A stretch of 64,000 nucleotides of DNA from Oscillospiraceae bacterium (lineage in GTDB: Bacteria > Bacillota > Clostridia > Oscillospirales > Oscillospiraceae): the NCBI GenBank assembly GCA_017409205.1, contig JAFQTF010000031.1, forward strand, positions 1-64,000. The letters are read 5' to 3'. Below the pieces are notes generated by a model. The model did no database searches. It was not told the origin of the DNA and saw nothing but the letters and a program-made list of their open reading frames with translations. Below are positions 24,248 through 33,356 of this stretch, in pieces; position 1 is the first letter of the stretch; each line of letters begins with the position of its first letter. A program made the translations under genes and the position numbers.

Positions 24248-24326
24248 ATTCTACCTCTCTTTTCCGACAGCCTATGACAACGTCCATGAAAGGGACGCTC
24301 TCATAGACTGTCTGTAAGCAATTGCT

Positions 24327-24352
24327 GGGATGGGAGGAAATCCTCCCATCCC
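24327..24352 (-). promoter_or_regulatory. Intercistronic stem-loop between livK and livH
   Basis: Perfect 12-bp stem GGGATGGGAGGA/TCCTCCCATCCC with a 2-nt AA loop just past the binding-protein stop; no T run. Such hairpins protect the upstream segment from 3' exonucleases and raise binding protein over permease. Confidence 0.7.
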
Positions 24353-24364
24353 TCAGAATTGTTA

Positions 24365-25510
24365 TTAGCCCAGAGCGACGTACTTGCCGTTTTCGATGAC
24401 CACAGCAGCGGGGATCTTGGAGATCATGCCCTGCTCATCCCAGGTCATGCCGGAGCCGGTCAGACCGGAGAATTCATTGGTAGCGAAGTAGGTCTTCAGC
24501 ATTTCGCAGGCATCGCTGGGAGCAGTGGTGCCGTCAACACCGGCAGCCACGCAGGCATCATAGATGGCGTAGATGACGTCATAACCGTCAGCAGCGAACT
24601 GGTTGGGGGTCTCACCATTCATCATAGCCTGATACTTGGAAACGAAGTCCTGGGTCTCAGGAGCATCGGGGTTGAAGGGGGTCATCAGAACCAGGCCCTC
24701 CGCCAGGCTCTTGTCGAAGCCTTCGATGGTCAGAACGCCGTCCATACCGTCGCAGCCGAAGAAGGTGGGCTCATAGCCGATCTTGGCAGCCTGGGTCAAA
24801 ACCTGGGAAGCCTCAGTAGCGTAGAAGGGCAGGAACACGAAGTCACAGCCTGCATCCTTGCACTGGGTAACCTGGGTGGACAGGTCGGTCTTGTTGTCAG
24901 CGGTGAAGTTGGTCTCGCAGACAATGTTCAGGCCCAGCTCTGCAGCCTTGGTCTTGAAGCCGTTCATCAGGCCCTTGGAGTAGTCATCGGAGTTGTCGAA
25001 GATGATGCCGATGTTCTGAGCCATGTTCAGCTCAGCAACCAGCTCAGCAGCGGAAGCACCCTGGTTGGGGTCGGTGAAGCACATCTGGAAAATGTTGTTG
25101 CCGGTCATGGGGATCTTGTCGGAGGAGCCGGAGGGAGTCATCATGAAGATGTTGTCTTCCACAGCGGTGGGAGCAATGGACAGGCAGGGTGCGGTGGTAA
25201 CGGCACCGGCGAAGAACTGCATACCCCAGTCCTTCAGGTTGTTGTAGGCATTCAGGGCCTTTTCGCCGTCATGCTCATCGTCCTGGGACTGGAATTCGAT
25301 CTTCAGGCCGCCCTTGGCGTTGATCTCTTCCACAGCGATCTTCATACCGGCTTCCACAGCCTTGCCGTAAACGGCAGCGCCGCCGGTCAGAGGACCGCTC
25401 ATACCGATCTTAATGGTGGAGGCATCAGCAGCGGGCTTGGAGGAACCGCAGCCTGCCAGCAGGGACATGACCATCAGCATGGCCAGCATCAGAGCAGTAA
25501 ACTTTTTCAT
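24365..25510 (-). CDS. livK: Branched-chain amino acid ABC transporter substrate-binding lipoprotein
   Basis: 381 aa, RBS AAAAGGAGACCAAGATT. Lipoprotein signal peptide with lipobox LLAGC (Cys21), then a Gly/Ser linker. The mature part is a type I periplasmic-binding fold: TIKIGMSGPLTGGAAVYGKA, TPSGSSD and NIGIIFDNSDDYSKG. Captures Leu/Ile/Val or related ligands outside the membrane and hands them to LivHM. The ligand could also be another small amide or amino acid. First transporter gene, preceded by a short ORF plus terminator. Confidence 0.93.
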   Translation of the reverse strand: MKKFTALMLAMLMVMSLLAGCGSSKPAADASTIKIGMSGPLTGGAAVYGKAVEAGMKIAVEEINAKGGLKIEFQSQDDEHDGEKALNAYNNLKDWGMQFFAGAVTTAPCLSIAPTAVEDNIFMMTPSGSSDKIPMTGNNIFQMCFTDPNQGASAAELVAELNMAQNIGIIFDNSDDYSKGLMNGFKTKAAELGLNIVCETNFTADNKTDLSTQVTQCKDAGCDFVFLPFYATEASQVLTQAAKIGYEPTFFGCDGMDGVLTIEGFDKSLAEGLVLMTPFNPDAPETQDFVSKYQAMMNGETPNQFAADGYDVIYAIYDACVAAGVDGTTAPSDACEMLKTYFATNEFSGLTGSGMTWDEQGMISKIPAAVVIENGKYVALG

Positions 25511-25542
25511 AATCTTGGTCTCCTTTTCATTTTCTTACAATA

Positions 25543-25574
25543 TAAAAAAGCAGCTGCCTCTCTATGCAGCCGCT
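25543..25574 (-). terminator. Terminator between the small ORF and livK
   Basis: Stem AGCGGCTGC/GCAGCTGCT (one G-U) followed on the minus strand by TTTTTTATA, 34 bases before the livK start. No separate consensus promoter for livK is evident after it. Confidence 0.85.
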
Positions 25575-25598
25575 TCTCCATACATGAGGGATCCCCGG

Positions 25599-25766
25599 CT
25601 AGGCTATGGGCAGGATAATTCGCAGAAGGCTCAAGCCAAGAACGCAAATGGACACTGCCAGAACAGGGGCAGTGTCCAGAATGGGAATATTGTGCGCAGA
25701 GGTACCCGCCACTGCAGAAGAGCAGCAGCTGGAAGATGCAGTATTCATGGAAAACATGGTCTTCAT
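25599..25766 (-). CDS. 55-aa small ORF ahead of the liv operon, leader peptide or membrane peptide
   Basis: ATG 25766 with a strong GAAGGAGGTACCGTAT upstream and a consensus promoter 32 bases before the start. Product: MKTMFSMNTASSSCCSSAVA, then a C-terminal 28 residues in which about half are Ile, Leu or Val (ILDTAPVLAVSICVLGLSLL...). The stop is followed 25 bases later by an intrinsic terminator and then livK. It may be a branched-chain leader peptide controlling read-through, or simply a small membrane peptide with one helix. I recognise no family. Confidence 0.65.
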   Translation of the reverse strand: MKTMFSMNTASSSCCSSAVAGTSAHNIPILDTAPVLAVSICVLGLSLLRIILPIA

Positions 25767-25797
25767 ATACGGTACCTCCTTCACTGAATGTGCCCCT

Positions 25798-25826
25798 ATT
25801 GTATCTCCGGGACGGACATTTGTCAA
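25798..25826 (-). promoter_or_regulatory. Consensus promoter for the small ORF and probably the liv operon
   Basis: TTGACA, 17-bp spacer, TACAAT on the minus strand. Confidence 0.85.
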
Positions 25827-25890
25827 CGAGATAAATACCACAACTTACAAAGATTCTTTTCCACTTTTTTGTGCAGAACTCACAAACACC

Positions 25891-27279
25891 TTATGCTGCA
25901 TCCATGGCAGACATGCAGGCAGACAGCACTTTGGACAGCACCGGGATACAGGTAGCGCTGCCGTAGCCGCCGTTTTCCACCACACAGATAAACGCCAGAG
26001 GATACCGCTCATCATCCACAAATCCGGCAAACATGGCATTGGAGCGTTCTCCGCCTCCCAGCTGGCTGGTGCCGGATTTGCCGCAGACATGGAGACCGCC
26101 CGGGAATTTCCAGTCGCCGTAGATATTCTTCACATTGCTGCGCAGATAGGCCTTCAGGGTTTCCGCTACCTCTTTGGACATGATCCGGTCGCTGAGTTTT
26201 CCTTCCGCCTGATAGGTGATCTCCTCACCGTTTTTCACCTGCGCCATCAGATAAGGCTCCATAGCCTGACCGCCGTTGGCGATGGCCCCCATGAAAGTCA
26301 TGAAGCGGGCTGGGTTAATGGTATTGCTGTGCTGTCCGATGCAGCTCCAGGCAAAGGATGCTGCGCCGGCGCCTTCAATATTATAATTGCCCCGGGCAGT
26401 GGTGACACCGTCAAATTTCAGAGGCTCCACCACCTGAAACTGCTCCACATATTTTTCCATGTTCTGCCTGCCCACCAGTTCTGCAATCTGGGCAAAGGCA
26501 CAGTTGCAGGAGTTGGCCAGCGCGGACTTCAGATCCATGGTGCCGTGTGCCCGTTCGCAGGTGACGGTGGCCACATGTTCGCCCTCTCCATACTGGATCC
26601 GGCCGGTACACAGGAAGCTCTCATCATAAATTCCAGGAACACAGTCCAGGGCCGCACCGGTGGTGACCACCTTGAAAATGGAACCGGGCACATAGGTGGA
26701 CTGGGTAAACCGGTTCAGATATACGCCCTCCCATGCACCGGAGGTATCTCCTTCGATATCCGGAACATTGTCCGGGTCGAAGGTGGGGGTAGATACGGCA
26801 CAGAGGATCTGGCCGGTTTTGTAATTGTAGACCGCCACAGTTCCCTTCCGGCCGTTCATGGCTTCATAGGCCGTATTCTGGGCATTGACAGACAGCGTCA
26901 GTTCCGCCACACCTCCCTCGGTTCCGGAATCATAGATGCCGTTGATCCGGTCGAAGCCAACCATGGATCCGGCATAATGGGACACTGCCGCTGCACTGAT
27001 GAAGCCTTTCCGGTCGCCCAGCCAATGGAGTGTGGATTTTCGGGTGGTGGTGTTTTCGGAATAGCTGCGCTCCGTGCCGATATCCAGCAGCACATTGCCG
27101 CTGCGGTCCACCACAGTTCCGCAGCCCAGATTGGTATTGTTATAGACATGAGGAGACCCGGGAGATGCGATCCACTGGTCTGCGTGCATCCAGTAGTCGC
27201 CCAGGAAGAACAGCATGCCGCCCACCAGCACCAGAATAAAAAGGGCCATGAGCCAGGTTCTGTTTGTTACTCGATTCAT
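25891..27279 (-). CDS. Class B penicillin-binding protein (PbpA/FtsI type)
   Basis: 462 aa. ATG at 27279 overlaps the stop of the SEDS gene (ATGA). One N-terminal membrane anchor (residues 9-27). A short dimerisation part is followed by the transpeptidase domain with SxxK as GSIFK (Ser200, Lys203), SCN (257-259) and KSG in CGKSGTSQL. It cross-links peptidoglycan strands and should work as the cognate partner of the upstream SEDS polymerase. Its small size and lack of a large N-terminal domain resemble the PbpA type found next to rodA/ftsW in clostridia and actinobacteria. Confidence 0.92.
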   Translation of the reverse strand: MNRVTNRTWLMALFILVLVGGMLFFLGDYWMHADQWIASPGSPHVYNNTNLGCGTVVDRSGNVLLDIGTERSYSENTTTRKSTLHWLGDRKGFISAAAVSHYAGSMVGFDRINGIYDSGTEGGVAELTLSVNAQNTAYEAMNGRKGTVAVYNYKTGQILCAVSTPTFDPDNVPDIEGDTSGAWEGVYLNRFTQSTYVPGSIFKVVTTGAALDCVPGIYDESFLCTGRIQYGEGEHVATVTCERAHGTMDLKSALANSCNCAFAQIAELVGRQNMEKYVEQFQVVEPLKFDGVTTARGNYNIEGAGAASFAWSCIGQHSNTINPARFMTFMGAIANGGQAMEPYLMAQVKNGEEITYQAEGKLSDRIMSKEVAETLKAYLRSNVKNIYGDWKFPGGLHVCGKSGTSQLGGGERSNAMFAGFVDDERYPLAFICVVENGGYGSATCIPVLSKVLSACMSAMDAA

Positions 27280-28985
27280 GACTTCTCCTTTCCCTTCAGC
27301 CGGACAGCGAAGCTGGCATTCTGCCGGGTATCGGAGGCCTTCACAAAGGCCAGCAGTCCCCAGGCACCGATCATGCTGGTACCGCCGTTGCTCAGCAGCG
27401 GGAAGGGCACACCGGTAAAGGGCAGCACATCCAGCGTACCCAGACAATTGAGGATGGTCTGCACCACCAGAACACCCGCCGCTGTGATGGCGCCGATGCT
27501 GTAGAAGGCGGATCTTGCCATTTGCGCTGTGCGGATGGAGAAGCAGGCCAGCACCACGATGCAGGCCACTGTCAGCACTGCCATGATCAGGCCCCATTCC
27601 TCGGAAATGGTGGCAAATACGATATCAGAATCTGCTGCAAACACATGCTGCAGCAGTCCCCGCCCCGGACCAAGACCGAAGAGACCGCCGGAGGCCAGAC
27701 ACATCAGGGCCTGACACTGCTGATAGCCGGCGTCAAACGGATCTCCCCAGATATGCCGCCATGTAGCAAAGCGCTGCAAGGCATGGGGGGCAATCTTCAG
27801 GGCAATCACGCCTGCAAAGCCCAGGGCCGTGATGGCCAGCGCCACGGTACCCACGCTGCCGGAACGCAGGTACGCAATGATCAGGAAGGCGCAGAAGAAG
27901 ATCAGCGCAGTACCAAAATCATTCATCAGCGCAAGACAGCCGCAGATCAGGACAGAATACACGATGAACATAAAGATGTTCCGCTTCTGCATAATCCGGT
28001 CCATGGTAGATGCACCGGCGAACACAAAACACACTTTGCTCAGCTCAGAGGGCTGCAGAGACATACCCCCGATGATGAGCCAGTTTTTGGCGCCATAATA
28101 CTCAGTACCGAAAACCAGCGTGATCACCAGAAAGCCCACGCCCGCCACCGTTGCCAGATACCGGAATTTTTTGGCCCGTTCCAGATCCCGAAGGGACCAC
28201 CCGATCAGCAGGAACGTGAAGACGCCCAGCACCATGGCAATGAGCTGCTTCACCGTCTCCCCCGGCTTGACGGTAACGATGGCTGCCATACCCATGGTAC
28301 ACAGGAAGAAGGCCAGGGTTTCCACCTCAAAGGATGCCCGGTGGATCATGGCATAGAACAGAAACAGCAGCCACTGGCAGGCAATGATGCCGCCGAAGCC
28401 CTGCAGCACGGGAACAACACTTTCCTCCGTCCCGGAAAGCATAAATCCCAGTGCCATCAGGATCTGCAGAATGGAAAGCAGCAGGAGATTCGCCACTGTA
28501 TCCCAGCCGTTGGCTGCCTTGGTACGCAGCTGCGCCTGCCGGACTTCCTGTTTTTCCGTAATGGGCTGCAGATACATTTCCACACCGCCGATTGAAATCC
28601 GGCTCCGGGAATGGAGAGCGCAGATCTGCACTTTTTTCCCGTTGACCTCCACGCCGCCTTTGGAACCGGCATCGGAAATGGTCCAGCTGCCGTCATCATA
28701 CCGGGTCAGAACCGCATGGTTCCGGGACACCGTGGGAAAATCAATGGTCACATCGCAGCTTTTGCTGCGGCCAATGACACTCTCCCAGTGGGTAATGGGA
28801 ATCTGGGTGCCATCGGGCATATTCAGCCAGGCCCAGATCTCCGGCTCCTTCCGGAAAGTCAGCAGCGGCTTCATGCACCGGGCCAGCAGAAAGACTGCCA
28901 GCATTGGCGCCAGATACCGCAGAATATGGATGGTCATATCACCAATGGCTGCCTGATTGCGCATCAGGTTTTCCAGCACTTCCAT
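27276..28985 (-). CDS. FHA domain fused to SEDS peptidoglycan polymerase (FtsW/RodA/SpoVE)
   Basis: 569 aa, RBS CAAGGAGGCGATGCC. One N-terminal membrane helix (about 18-38) precedes an FHA domain (about 55-140) with GRSKSCDVTIDFPTVSRNHA, the phosphothreonine-binding signature. Then come about ten membrane segments with SEDS landmarks: MSLQPSELSKVCF, MNDFGTALIFF and PFPLLSNGGTSM. SEDS proteins polymerise glycan strands from lipid II. Fusion to FHA implies control by a Ser/Thr kinase. It precedes, and is coupled to, its class B PBP. Confidence 0.92.
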   Translation of the reverse strand: MEVLENLMRNQAAIGDMTIHILRYLAPMLAVFLLARCMKPLLTFRKEPEIWAWLNMPDGTQIPITHWESVIGRSKSCDVTIDFPTVSRNHAVLTRYDDGSWTISDAGSKGGVEVNGKKVQICALHSRSRISIGGVEMYLQPITEKQEVRQAQLRTKAANGWDTVANLLLLSILQILMALGFMLSGTEESVVPVLQGFGGIIACQWLLFLFYAMIHRASFEVETLAFFLCTMGMAAIVTVKPGETVKQLIAMVLGVFTFLLIGWSLRDLERAKKFRYLATVAGVGFLVITLVFGTEYYGAKNWLIIGGMSLQPSELSKVCFVFAGASTMDRIMQKRNIFMFIVYSVLICGCLALMNDFGTALIFFCAFLIIAYLRSGSVGTVALAITALGFAGVIALKIAPHALQRFATWRHIWGDPFDAGYQQCQALMCLASGGLFGLGPGRGLLQHVFAADSDIVFATISEEWGLIMAVLTVACIVVLACFSIRTAQMARSAFYSIGAITAAGVLVVQTILNCLGTLDVLPFTGVPFPLLSNGGTSMIGAWGLLAFVKASDTRQNASFAVRLKGKEKS

Positions 28986-29050
28986 GGCATCGCCTCCTTG
29001 TTTTTCTATAAAATGACATACTTTCGCGAAATAGTCAAATGAACTTTTTC

Positions 29051-29881
29051 TTAATTCTCCTCCATGCTCCGCAGAAGCCGTATCTCAGCGGCATAGCCCG
29101 GCAGTTCATTGGGGGTCTCCAGGATCATGGGCTTCTCCTTCAAAAGCGGGTGATTGACGATCTTTTGAAAGGTATCCAGGCCGAGGCTTCCCTGCCCCAG
29201 ACATTCGTGCCGGTCCTTATGACTGCAGAAGGGATTTTTCGAATCATTCAGGTGCAGTGCCTTCAGCCGGTCCAGTCCCACCACCCGGTCAAATTCAGAA
29301 AGCACCCCATCCAGATCATTGACGATATCATATCCGCCGTCATAAATATGGCAGGTATCCAGACATACGCCCAGATCCTCTCTGCCCACAGCATCCAGGA
29401 TCATTCTCAATTCCTCAAAACGGCCGCCGATCTCGCTGCCCTTTCCAGCCATGGCTTCCAGCAGCACCGTGACAGGATAATCCGGCGCCATGGCTTTCTG
29501 CAGCGCCCCGGCTATGTACGCCACACCGGCCTCCAGTCCCTGGCCCACATGGCTGCCGGGATGGAAGTTATAGAAATTCCCCGGCAAAGCCGCCATTCTC
29601 CGCAGGTCATCTGCCAGCACATCGGCAGCAAAGGCTCTGGCCTCCGGGTCGGCGGTGCACAGATTCATAGTATAGGCCCCATGGGCCACCAGCGGGCCAA
29701 ACCTATGCTCCTTCAGCAGCTGCACCGCTTTGGCGCAGTCTTCCGGATCTTCCGGCTTTGCCTTGCTTCCCCGGGGATTTCGGGTGAAAAAGGCGAAGGT
29801 ATTTGCTCCGATGGACAGGGCAGTTTTTACCATGGCCGCGTTTCCCTTGGTCGCGGACAGATGGCATCCGACAGTCAACAT
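29051..29881 (-). CDS. nfo: Deoxyribonuclease IV (endonuclease IV)
   Basis: 276 aa. ATG 29881 chosen for AAAGGAGTGGATGCT upstream. Family blocks are intact: VGCHLSATKG, GANTFAFFTRNPRG, NFHPGSHVGQG, VLLEAMAGKGSEIG, CLDTCHIYDGGYD, HLNDSKNPFCSHKDRHECLG and ILETPNE. The His, Glu and Asp residues of the three-zinc site are all present. Cleaves DNA at abasic sites in base-excision repair. Divergent from the WYL regulator. Confidence 0.95.
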   Translation of the reverse strand: MLTVGCHLSATKGNAAMVKTALSIGANTFAFFTRNPRGSKAKPEDPEDCAKAVQLLKEHRFGPLVAHGAYTMNLCTADPEARAFAADVLADDLRRMAALPGNFYNFHPGSHVGQGLEAGVAYIAGALQKAMAPDYPVTVLLEAMAGKGSEIGGRFEELRMILDAVGREDLGVCLDTCHIYDGGYDIVNDLDGVLSEFDRVVGLDRLKALHLNDSKNPFCSHKDRHECLGQGSLGLDTFQKIVNHPLLKEKPMILETPNELPGYAAEIRLLRSMEEN

Positions 29882-30001
29882 AGCATCCACTCCTTTGGAA
29901 GCATGATACCATATTTCGAACAAAAAATCAAATTCACTATTTTCCAAAGAAACAATCTGTGGTATAATGGAAAAAACCATCTGTTTCCCGGAGGGATCAC
30001 C

Positions 30002-30979
30002 ATGCCGAAATCCGACAATCAGAAGCTGAAGATCTTCTATATTCTTGATTATCTAAAAGAAAACTCCCACCAGGATCACCCGGTGAGAGCGGCAGAGCTG
30101 CTGAGCATGCTGGAGCGGCAGCACAATATCGTCTGCGACCGCAAGACGGTGTATTCCGACATTGCAGCGCTGCAGGATTACGGAGTGGACATCGTATCCA
30201 TCCCCGGCAAAAACGGTGGCTATTACATCGCCTCCCGGAATTTTGAACTGCCGGAGCTGAAGCTGCTGATCGATGCCGTCCAGTCCAGCCGTTTCCTCAC
30301 CGAGAAAAAATCCCGGGAGCTCATCGAAAAGCTCTGCCGGGAGTGCAGCATGTATGATGCGCAGCTGATGCGCCGGGATGTGGTGGTTTCCGGCCGGGTC
30401 AAAAGTATGAATGAAACCATTTACTATAATGTGGATGCCATTCAGGAGGCCATCGGCCAGAACCGGCAGATCACATTCCGCTACTTTGACTGGGGCATTG
30501 ATGGCAAACGCCACTACCGGGAGAAAAATTATCAGGTAAGTCCCTACGGACTTTGCCAGGACAACGAAAACTGCTATCTGCAGGCCCTGTCCCCCCGTTA
30601 CGGTGTCACCAGCTACCGGGTAGACCGGATGAGCGACATCCGGCTGACCCCTGATGCCAGAGTTCCCTGTCCGGAGCTGACCGGCAGGAACCTGACCGCC
30701 CATGCCAACAGCCTGTTCCAGATGTTTGCAGGCGATGCCACCACCGTGAAAATGCGGTTCCACCGGAGCCTTACCAATGTGGTGATGGATCGTTTCGGAC
30801 GGGACACCATGCTGATCCCCGATGGGGAGGATCATTTTGTATTCACCGTGAATGTAGCTGTTTCCCCCATGTTCCTCAGCTGGGTCATCGGCTTCGGCGC
30901 CAAAGCAAAGATCCTGCATCCCCAAAGCGTTATCGAGGAATGTCGGAAGCTCTGCCGGGAAGCCATGGAGCAATACTAG
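30002..30979 (+). CDS. WYL-domain helix-turn-helix transcriptional regulator
   Basis: 325 aa, ATG 30002 behind CGGAGGGATCACC. Residues 1-75 form an HTH11-type winged helix (RAAELLSML, RKTVYSDIAALQDYGVDI). Residues about 135-225 are the WYL domain with ITFRYFDWGIDGKRHY, VSPYGLCQDNENCYL and YRVDRM. A WCX extension ends the chain. WYL proteins sense ligands or nucleic acid and often respond to DNA damage. A TATAAT at 29963-29968 serves it, with a poor -35. Its stop overlaps by 4 bases the stop of the convergent lipoprotein gene. Confidence 0.93.
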   Translation: MPKSDNQKLKIFYILDYLKENSHQDHPVRAAELLSMLERQHNIVCDRKTVYSDIAALQDYGVDIVSIPGKNGGYYIASRNFELPELKLLIDAVQSSRFLTEKKSRELIEKLCRECSMYDAQLMRRDVVVSGRVKSMNETIYYNVDAIQEAIGQNRQITFRYFDWGIDGKRHYREKNYQVSPYGLCQDNENCYLQALSPRYGVTSYRVDRMSDIRLTPDARVPCPELTGRNLTAHANSLFQMFAGDATTVKMRFHRSLTNVVMDRFGRDTMLIPDGEDHFVFTVNVAVSPMFLSWVIGFGAKAKILHPQSVIEECRKLCREAMEQY

Positions 30980-31458
30980 ACGATGCGGAACGAAGATACC
31001 ACCTGATCCCAGTTGACCTGAGATTTCTCCGTCCCCTCCGTATCCCGCAGGATGGACATGCAGTAATGGTAATTCCCGTCATCCAGGATCACCCCCCGGC
31101 CGATCCGGTCACCGGACTCCCCCACTGCAGCCCAGACAAATTCATAGCGGCTGATGCCGTCCAAAAAGGTTTCCATCACCGTCAGGTCATCCCGGGTCAG
31201 ACCGGTAACGGTTTTGAAGGTTTCCTCCATGTCTCCTCCGGCCAGTGTCTGCAGTACGATCTCATAGTCATTGCAGACATAGACCCGCCCGCTGTCGTTT
31301 TCCACCACCGGCAGGGCTGTCTCTCCCGGCAGTTCCACCGAGATACTGCCCGGCTGCGCCATCACCGGTATCAGCAGTTCATCCGAAATGGTTTCGCCGG
31401 TCTGCTCCGTTCCGCAGCCGGACAGCAGAAGGCACAGCAGTATACATACAATTCTCAC
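30976..31458 (-). CDS. Predicted lipoprotein, unknown function
   Basis: 160 aa with a very short lipoprotein signal (MRIVCILLCLLLSGC, Cys15). The mature region is acidic, alpha/beta, with a cluster GYVCND-like start (RVYVCNDYEIVLQTLAGG) and DDGNYHYCMSILRD near the end. No catalytic motif. The gene ends convergently with the WYL regulator, and a divergent DUF1294 gene starts 26 bases upstream. Confidence 0.7.
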   Translation of the reverse strand: MRIVCILLCLLLSGCGTEQTGETISDELLIPVMAQPGSISVELPGETALPVVENDSGRVYVCNDYEIVLQTLAGGDMEETFKTVTGLTRDDLTVMETFLDGISRYEFVWAAVGESGDRIGRGVILDDGNYHYCMSILRDTEGTEKSQVNWDQVVSSFRIV

Positions 31459-31484
31459 ACCAATTCCCTCCCGAAAGGATAGTT

Positions 31485-31748
31485 ATGAAGGTTATTCTGA
31501 TCTACCTCCTTATTATCAATGCAGCCGGATTTCTGGTTATGACCATTGACAAGCTGTACGCAAAGAAAAACATGTGGCGCATCCCTGAACGCACACTGCT
31601 GGGTGTAGCTGCCATCGGCGGCAGCATCGGCGTCTGGCTGGGCATGTATACCGTCCGGCACAAGACAAAGCATCTGAAATTCGTCATCGGCGTGCCTGCC
31701 ATTCTGGCAGTTCAGATCGGTCTGGTCCTCTATTTTCTTCTGAGATAA
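31485..31748 (+). CDS. DUF1294 family membrane protein
   Basis: 87 aa, ATG with GAAAGGATAGTT upstream. Two to three hydrophobic segments around MTIDKLYAKKNMWRIPERTL and GGSIGVWLGMYTVRHKTKH, the conserved DUF1294 core. Membrane protein of unknown role; a divergent neighbour of the lipoprotein gene. Confidence 0.88.
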   Translation: MKVILIYLLIINAAGFLVMTIDKLYAKKNMWRIPERTLLGVAAIGGSIGVWLGMYTVRHKTKHLKFVIGVPAILAVQIGLVLYFLLR

Positions 31749-31750
31749 CA

Positions 31751-31786
31751 AATCCCCGGAAGCCGCTGCTTCCGGGGTTCCGTTTT
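31751..31786 (+). terminator. Terminator shared by convergent genes
   Basis: 10-bp stem CCCCGGAAGC/GCTTCCGGGG, followed by TTCCGTTTT on the plus strand. It sits between the DUF1294 stop and the convergent oxidoreductase stop at 31785. Confidence 0.8.
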
Positions 31787-33356
31787 ATAACGCCTCAATA
31801 ATGGCTTCTGCGGTCATGATGCCGTCGATGGCAGCAGACATGATACCGCCGGCATAACCAGCGCCTTCACCGGTGGGATAAAGGCCCCGGATCCTGGACT
31901 GGCGGCTTTCATCCCGGAGGATTCGGACAGGAGAAGAACTCCGGGTCTCCGGCGCCGTCAGCACCGCGTCAGCACTGGCATATCCCTTCAGACTGCCGTC
32001 CAGTTTGGGAAGGGCTTCTGCCAGACTCCGGCTGATCTTCTCCGGCAGCACGTCATGCAGGTCGCACCAGTGGACGCCGGGACGGTAGGTGGGGCGTACT
32101 GCGCCGGGGCCGGTGCTGGGGACGCTATTCAGGAAATCCCCCACAGTCTGGGCAGGAGCCCGGTAGCTGCCGCTTGCATTATAGGCAGCTTCCTCGATTC
32201 TTCGCTGCCAGTGCATGCCACCCAAGACACCTTCATAGGGGAACTCCTCCGGATTCAGCGTCACCAGCAGGGCGGCATTTGCGTTTTCCCCATCCCGGTC
32301 GGCATAGCTCATACCGTTGGTAACCACTCTTCCTGCCTCGGATGCTGCTGCCACCACATAGCCGCCGGGGCACATGCAGAAGGTGTACACGCTGCCGTCA
32401 TCCAGATGCTGCACCAGCTTGTAATCTGCCGACGGCAGGGCCGGGTTATCCATGCCATACTGGGCTTCATCGATCATGCTCTGCTTATGCTCGATCCGGA
32501 CGCCCATGGCAAAGGCCTTGGGCTCCATGGGGATCCCCATGGTATCCAGCATTTCGAAGGTATCTCTTGCGCTGTGGCCGATGGCCAGCACTGCAGTATC
32601 GCAGGGAATCTCCTCTCCGTCAGCAGTTTTTACACCTGTAAGCCTGTCGCCATCCATCATAAGGCCGGTGACATGGGTATTGAAGCGAACTTCGCCCCCC
32701 AGCTTGATCACTCTCGCCCGGAGATTCTGCACCACAGTCAGCAGCACATCGGTGCCCACATGGGGCTTGGCGTCATAGAGAATGTTATCCCGGGCGCCAA
32801 ACTTTACGAACTGGCTCAGGATCCAGCCGATCCGGGGATTGTTGACGCCGGTGTTTAGCTTGCCGTCAGAGAAGGTACCGGCACCGCCCTCGCCAAACTG
32901 GACATTGCTCTTCACATCCAGTTCTCCGGTGGCAAAGAAATGCTCCACCCTGGCATTCCGGGAAGCGGCATCCTCACCCCGCTCCAGAACGATGGGCCGC
33001 AGACCTGCATTTGCCAGAATCAGAGCCGCAAACATACCTGCCGGGCCAAAGCCGATGACCACAGGCCGTTTTGCCATAGTCTTGTCGGTTTTGGGCGGTT
33101 TATAGAAGGATGTGGGAGCCAGCTGGGCCCGCTTGCAGCCGCTGAGCTTCAGGATCCGCTTTTCATTTCCGTCCACTGCCACATCAATGGTATAGATGAT
33201 TTTCACATCCGGTTTCTTCCGGGCATCCACGCTGCGGCGAACGATCTTCACCTGCCGGATCCTGGATGCGGAAATACCCAGCAGCTGAGATGCCTCATAG
33301 CCCAGCTGATGGGGATTATGTTCCGGGGGCATTACAATATCCCGAATTCTGATCAT
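31785..33356 (-). CDS. FAD-dependent dehydrogenase (COG2509-like)
   Basis: 523 aa from ATG 33356, with GCAGGAGGGATAAA upstream. An N-terminal small alpha/beta domain (1-85; SASRIRQVKIVRRSVDARKK) is followed by an FAD Rossmann fold VVIGFGPAGMFAALILANAG. Later blocks are GEGGAGTFSDGKLNTG, AIGHSARDTF and GLYPTGEGAGYAGGIMSAAI. Matches the uncharacterised dehydrogenases annotated as COG2509. The substrate is unknown. Overlaps the preceding BaiN-like gene by 4 bases (ATGA), so the two flavoproteins are coupled. Confidence 0.9.
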   Translation of the reverse strand: MIRIRDIVMPPEHNPHQLGYEASQLLGISASRIRQVKIVRRSVDARKKPDVKIIYTIDVAVDGNEKRILKLSGCKRAQLAPTSFYKPPKTDKTMAKRPVVIGFGPAGMFAALILANAGLRPIVLERGEDAASRNARVEHFFATGELDVKSNVQFGEGGAGTFSDGKLNTGVNNPRIGWILSQFVKFGARDNILYDAKPHVGTDVLLTVVQNLRARVIKLGGEVRFNTHVTGLMMDGDRLTGVKTADGEEIPCDTAVLAIGHSARDTFEMLDTMGIPMEPKAFAMGVRIEHKQSMIDEAQYGMDNPALPSADYKLVQHLDDGSVYTFCMCPGGYVVAAASEAGRVVTNGMSYADRDGENANAALLVTLNPEEFPYEGVLGGMHWQRRIEEAAYNASGSYRAPAQTVGDFLNSVPSTGPGAVRPTYRPGVHWCDLHDVLPEKISRSLAEALPKLDGSLKGYASADAVLTAPETRSSSPVRILRDESRQSRIRGLYPTGEGAGYAGGIMSAAIDGIMTAEAIIEAL

